20,354 nucleotides of DNA, taken from NCBI RefSeq assembly GCF_000204055.1, contig NW_006768782.1, positions 106,859 through 127,212 of the forward strand, read 5' to 3'. Every line of letters starts with the position of its first letter. Within the stretch, counting starts at the first letter, position 1. Shown here piece by piece: positions 15,913 through 20,354 of this stretch. The notes below the pieces were generated by a model that was not told where the DNA came from, made no database searches, and was given only the letters and a program-made list of their open reading frames with translations. The position numbers and the translations under genes are program-made. The DNA is from Melampsora larici-populina 98AG31. Lineage: Eukaryota > Basidiomycota > Pucciniomycetes > Pucciniales > Melampsoraceae.

Positions 15913-16636
15913 AGATTTGCTGTTGGCCTATTAATTGATAGGGAATTTCTATTCAGAAAGCTTCAGTTGCTCAGAGCAACAAAGGCCTTCACACTTTCTC
16001 AGCCTGCAGATGAAGAACAATGGGAAAAAGAAATACTGGATATAGAGGATTCAGGAAACACAATCAATGAAAATTTCAAAAGCAAAGAACCAAGGGATTG
16101 AAAGGGAGATAATTGGGTCAGCAGTGTCTTTAAATACAGTATGAGTTAGATGATATTGTGAAAAAACAGCTCAATTGCTCAATTAATCAGCGTAAATCAG
16201 AATTGCTCAATCAGCATTGAGCGGGTATAGGCTCATTATCTATTTATCACAATCAGTTAAGCTTAGATAGTATAGTCTGTGTGAGCCTCAGCCCAGTAAT
16301 ATATATTGAAATCAAAGTGGCTCAGCAATCAATTTGATCTTTTTCCAGCCTTAAAAGGGCCAGTCTTCAAAGTCATAGTGTGATGAACATATCTAGCACC
16401 CACATCAGCTGTTAATTCTATACTTTTACAATTTTCAATAGCCATATATCAGAAAACCGGGACCTCCAATGGAAATTATAAATCATAAAAGTGAGTATTC
16501 AGTATCTGAAATGATCATAAGAACCAAATATTGATTCTTTCAACTCTTCCATGGAAATTAGAAAAGCATATGAACCCTAATGTGGGTGAAGTTGCTGTGT
16601 CAAAGGATAGTTATTCACTAGCAGGTATGAATTCAA
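15913..16636 (+). other. No intact gene; one coding-like scrap
   Basis: A stop-to-stop frame at 15913-16101 reads RFAVGLLIDREFLFRKLQLL and continues with an acidic DEEQWEKEILDIEDS. It has no ATG and no clear splice partner. A second short piece near 16571-16625 (NPNVGEVAVSKDSYS) ends at a GTATGA. They may be exons or debris of an old transposon. The remainder is AT-rich DNA with TTGCTCA motifs. Confidence 0.3.
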
Positions 16637-17083
16637 TTGTCAAACCTTATTTCATCTTCCCAGCTGATCCCTCTATACCCAGCAAAAACCTGTAGAATAT
16701 CTCAAGGGAGAAGGGGTAGAGATAATGAGACCTCTGATATTCTGGCCTTTATGGAATCTATATCAAGGGAAGACATCAAATTGACCTGTGACACTTGTGG
16801 GGATCACCAGAAGCAAACTGTGAATAAACCTCAATCACCAATGCCTTTAAGAAAGTTAGCTTGGACCGCCTATACTTTCTTATTACTAACCAGCTGGATA
16901 GTGAAGAAGATTAATTACACTTGTGATGTGTTGGATATTCCTCATGACAAATTTTCGCAACACATTTTCGTTTTTTCCTTTTCTCTCTCTTTGATTATGT
17001 GGGTGGCAGATAGCATGGAACTTACCCTATATATTCTTGTACTTTATGACATCACTAAATACTTGATCAAAGTCATCAATTGA
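16637..17083 (+). other. Open frame of 148 codons with hydrophobic segments, coding status doubtful
   Basis: The frame has no early ATG; the first codon is TTG and the first Met lies near residue 39. It includes LTCDTCGDHQKQTVNKPQS and then three hydrophobic stretches, AWTAYTFLLLTSWIVKK, HIFVFSFSLSLIMWVA and LTLYILVLYDITKYLI. It could be the last exon of an unrecognised membrane protein, transposon debris, or chance in AT-rich DNA. No homologue is recognised. Confidence 0.2.
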
Positions 17084-17103
17084 AACTTTTCACCACACTT
17101 AGA

Positions 17104-17506
17104 TTGAATCACATTTGGAAATTTGAGTTCAATCACATGTTCAAATCTCAGATTGAATCACCTTTTGGAAATTTAGATTACATCACATGTTGAAGTGTTA
17201 GATTGCATCACATATAGAAATCTTAGATTGCATCACATGTACAAGAAGCCATGAGTGGGTTACATGGCTTTTTGTACATGTGATGTAAAGGGTTAAATCA
17301 CACACATGTGTGTCATGCATCTTAATTTCAGCTATCTTGCATCACATGGGTTTACATCACAAGTTTTTTCTGTGATATCAAATCACAATTCAGTTGAATC
17401 ACATGACCCCGTGTAACCCAAACCTGAATGTGATGTTAGATCACTTGAAAAGGAAGCAACCAGAAGTCACATGATAATTGGATCACAGAGAAATAATGTG
17501 ATTCAA
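17104..17506. mobile_element. MITE-like palindromic array of TCACATG motifs
   Basis: The ends are inverted repeats TTGAATCACATT (17104-17115) and AATGTGATTCAA (17495-17506). Inside are about 18 copies of a TCACA(T)G motif in both orientations and two roughly 50-bp tandem units beginning AGATTGAATCAC (about 17101 and 17150). Shorter AGATTGCATCACAT units and a 23-bp hairpin (17231-17285) complete it. There is no coding capacity. Terminal and sub-terminal inverted repeats without an open frame fit a non-autonomous DNA transposon. No target duplication is evident at these limits. Confidence 0.5.
17231..17285. repeat. 23-bp inverted repeat with 9-nt loop
   Basis: The arm 17231-17253 (CATCACATGTACAAG then AAGCCATG) pairs with 17263-17285. 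The only mismatch is a G opposite T, so a plus-strand RNA would pair along all 23 positions with one G-U wobble. The loop is AGTGGGTTA. Confidence 0.85.
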
Positions 17507-17601
17507 CATCAGATGTCCAAATGCTTTGTGTTGCCACATGCTGCCATGCTATGCAAAAATGTTGCCGGTGAGGAAGTTCCAGCTCATCACCCACTGAATC
17601 A

Positions 17602-19717
17602 ATGATTGACCCCAGCTCAAACGGACCTGTCCATTCCCTTAACGGTCATCTCAATCCCCCAAATATGTACTCAAATCCTACGTATCCTGCCCAATTTTCA
17701 AATCCTATTACGAACTCCCAATTATCTTATCCAAATACGCAACAGGCCAATTCAGCTGATCATCACCTTTCCAACGCTTTTGATACCCAAGCTTTCAAGC
17801 AAGCAGCCGCATCAGTTGCTGCACACAACAATACGCTCAAATACTCCTCAACTCCTACACCCTTTGCGGCGCCCTCGACCTCATCCATTCAACTTACATC
17901 AACAGCATCTTCCGTATTCGATCCATTCGCTGCTGCCAAAGAGAACCGGACTCGTAATTCCACAAGTTTCCCACCAAACACCAACAAGTCCAAGCGTGGA
18001 CGAGCAGTCTCAGGCGGAGGAACAAGCTCGACCCGTCCACGCGGAAGAAATTCAGATACACCAGCGTATGATGCTTCTAGCCCTCTAATAACCTTTCTAT
18101 GTGGATTTGAGACTTTTAAAGCACCCAAATGGGCTAAACAAAAGCCCATCCCTGTTTCTTGAACCATCGATGTCTATCGCCCTCAAGCTTACGAAGATCT
18201 GCGACTCGACCTTTGGATGCACTTTCAAAAGACTTTTGTCCCCAATGATATCACCGACAGACTTGACCCAGCCGGTTTCGAATTTACAACTTTAGGTAGT
18301 CAGGATGGCTCAGTGACCAATACTGATCTTAAGTGGTGGTTTTCTCAATCAAGTTCCATCAATCTCATCTACGACCACACCTGATACAAACACAATCTCA
18401 TTTCCAAAAAAGCTGATGATCTTAAGCTTCCCGATCCAGTACCACTACCAGCAGAAGTGACCAAGCGGTTTAAGATTGGTCGATGTAGTAAGTACCAACC
18501 CTTTCTCGTTTCCCTTATGTACATATAAAACTGCTTCTGACTTCACTCCAGGTGCGCCATTATCCTTGCTACATACCACCAAAGACAACATAGCGCAAGG
18601 CCTAGAACGTTTTGGACGATCGACTGAACCCTCATTAGTACATACCCACCGCGCCCTCAACTGGGTTGCAGGCTTGCAATGGACAGTTCAGCAAGACGGG
18701 AACACGGTCGAATCAGATTTTATCTCTTACCGTTGGCCGTCTGATCAGGAACCGAAGCACGGTCGAACTCACTCCGTTCAATCTATTGAACTGTGGCACC
18801 CAGATGGCCCTATCACCTTGATCAGCAAAACCGCCATAAACAACCGTTTCAATCTGAAAATCGTAGCACCTACAAACACATCGCGTCTATACAACGCGGT
18901 TGACATTCTACTTCAAGAATTTGTTGCGTATGCTAAAACTGTCAATGGCCTCTCGGGTCATGTCGATATGTGGAAGATAATTAACGAACTTCGTGTAAGT
19001 GATGATTCAAAAATTTAACTACAATAGGTCAAAGACATTCATAGCTGACCTCCTTGGTATGAATTTCGATTTCAGCTGGTCGAGCACACCATTATCACCT
19101 CGGAAAAGCCGCCCGATAATGACAATTTGAGCGATATCCCGGATGTTGAAGGACCACACGAGGTTATGCATGTTGAAGAATCCTTACACCCTTTGGAATC
19201 TTTCGCCACTTCCGGATTTTTCGGTTTTGCTATTATCAACAATCCCACCAACATGCACTACCTCACGGATGCATTCAGTCATTGGACTTACCAGCAAAGC
19301 AAAGGTCACCGCTTCGTGACCGATGTACGTGGGTGTGGTTCAGTCGTCACCAACCCTCAGATCCATGACATCAATCCTGCGTGAGTCCAATTCGCTCCCA
19401 TCCAATCAATAGGGTCTCTGCTGATTTGCCCGCCTTGTAGAAATGTTTGGGGCAGCAGGAACGGCCGAGCCCCGGCTGTTGCACTCATGCTTGTTCAACA
19501 CAGATGCCAGCTTGGATGTCAGATTCTTCAACTCCCAAAGCTCGTTCGAATTCCTGTGGAGACACCCAAAGAGGATCTTATATGGCAACACAGCCAGGTA
19601 TTGCCCGACGGGGAGAAAGTCAAGGCTCGACACGTTGATCTACCCACTTATTTAGCTCTGTCAACTCGCCCAGCTCCTCGCCTGACGCCTCCGGCACCCC
19701 CTCAATTCCCCTTCTGA
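17602..19717 (+). pseudogene. Alpha-type protein kinase gene, four exons, two in-frame TGA codons in exon 1
   Basis: Exons are 17602-18487, 18552-18994, 19076-19380 and 19441-19717 (636 codons if the stops are read). Introns of 64, 81 and 60 nt have GTAAGT, GTAAGT and GTGAGT donors and CTGAC/CTGAT branch sites. Exon 1 encodes a Ser/Asn/Pro-rich N-terminus, then a folded-looking region (TIDVYRPQAYEDLRLDLW, GFEFTTLGSQDGS). TGA codons at 18160-18162 and 18382-18384 interrupt a frame that reads well on both sides. Kinase-domain signs are the N-lobe ITLISKTAINNRF with the candidate lysine near residue 386, then NAVDILLQEFVAYAK. Later come FSHWTYQQSKGHRFVTDVRG (near 510-527), TNPQIHDIN and the zinc-site motif HRCQLGC near 563. 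Alpha-kinases phosphorylate Ser/Thr and are found in many fungi. Both TGAs could derive from CGA by one transition. The gene is probably a recently inactivated copy, or is translated only from a later start. Confidence 0.82.
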
Positions 19718-20250
19718 AGTCTTTGTGAATTGACTCCATCGTCTTGACAGACATCATGTTCTCACCATCATCTAGTTCTCTATATACCTGTTCAAATTTC
19801 GTGTTTAAATTCAATCTGTTTATACTTGTTACAATAATATGTTTAAATTTGCCTTTTGTAAAGTTTGTGATATGTCTCCTAATTAAAAAAACAACCAAAA
19901 GACCACACGCTGGTCGCATCCATTTGAGAAGAGAGACCATACTCTGCAACATATCAACTACATATGTAGAAGACCACACCCACCCCACGCATCGCAATCA
20001 CCGACCCCATCCTTTTCAAACACACATTCGCACCGTACTTGTAAATTTTTCGGGAGCTTTAACCCCCAACCAACACTGTGCCCACGTGCAATCAACTCAA
20101 TCTACATGTTACTCTTGTCGTAGTCTGTCTGTCCAACCAAGCTTTGCCAACAACTCCCCAGATTGGCTGACTTCCGAAAATCCTATCCCGATCTCCATCC
20201 CTTTCTTTGATAGTTCCCTTTCTTTCATAGCCTTTTGGTTTTGGATAGCA
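19718..20250. other. Intergenic region, presumed 3' end of kinase gene and promoter of next gene
   Basis: AT-rich DNA without a convincing gene. A CACGTG palindrome lies at about 20081-20086 and a pyrimidine-rich stretch (TTTCTTT-type) precedes the next ATG. Confidence 0.4.
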
Positions 20251-20354
20251 ATGTCACCACAAACCGCAAGACTGTAAGCTTCCAATCGAAACAAATGAGG
20301 TGATCTGTGGTCCTCAAGTTTCACAGCCCTTCGAAGAAAACAAGAAGATCTAAT
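20251..20354 (+). CDS. Possible 5' end of a gene cut by the right edge
   Basis: ATG at 20251 opens MSPQTAR and meets a GTAAGC donor at 20274. A 53-nt interval ends in TTTCACAG at 20326. The next bases continue in phase as LPSKKTRRSN to the window edge. The basic KKTRR could be a nuclear signal. The pyrimidine-rich leader, donor, acceptor and phase fit, but only 17 residues are visible, so this is tentative. Confidence 0.4.

Noticed and set aside
17101..17506. CRISPR-like array
   Set aside because: Repeats are in both orientations with irregular spacing, there are no cas genes, and the genome is eukaryotic by its introns.

Overview
The window looks like nuclear DNA of a filamentous basidiomycete, most likely a rust fungus (Pucciniales). 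This is inference from AT-rich intergenic DNA, many 50-85 nt introns with GTNNGT donors and CTGAC-like branch sites, a Ty1/copia element, an alpha-kinase gene, a SUN-domain gene and lineage-specific small genes. No genus can be fixed from sequence alone.

Layout. 1-804 (minus) is the N-terminus of a low-complexity H/Q/S/N-rich protein that runs off the left edge. 805-3082 is AT-rich and gene-free as far as I can see. 3083-3277 (minus) may hold a tiny two-exon gene, followed by a GC-rich hairpin, an 11-bp minisatellite and a decayed reading frame (to 4405). 4403-9662 is a Ty1/copia retrotransposon with gag, zinc knuckle, protease, DD35E integrase, reverse transcriptase and RNase H in canonical order. 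Pol is broken by two frameshifts. The 5' LTR is expanded by internal duplications and carries a 63-nt GT...AG insertion that the sister copies lack.

9891-11061 (plus) is an unrecognised 369-aa protein with one probable intron. 11334-11654 (minus) is a candidate small secreted protein. 12047-12751 (minus) is a three-exon gene whose middle exon and intron are a tandem duplicate. It is divergent from a SUN-domain (Sad1/UNC-84) gene at 13395-14364. The shared upstream region contains a 106-bp tandem repeat with a GATATCGA...TCGATATC palindrome in each copy. 14608-15445 (minus) is a three-exon gene of unknown function, convergent with the SUN gene.

15446-17601 has no convincing intact gene. It holds tandem repeats, coding-like scraps and a roughly 400-bp palindromic, MITE-like array of TCACATG motifs with a 23-bp hairpin. 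This array lies directly upstream of a four-exon alpha-type protein kinase gene (17602-19717), whose first exon has two in-frame TGA codons. The right edge (20251-20354) probably opens another gene.

Most genes were reconstructed by joining frames at splice sites, so exon limits are predictions. The strongest leads are the intron-like insertion in the LTR, the tandem exon duplication, the palindrome repeats in the divergent promoter, the TCACATG array, and the two TGA codons in an otherwise intact kinase gene.
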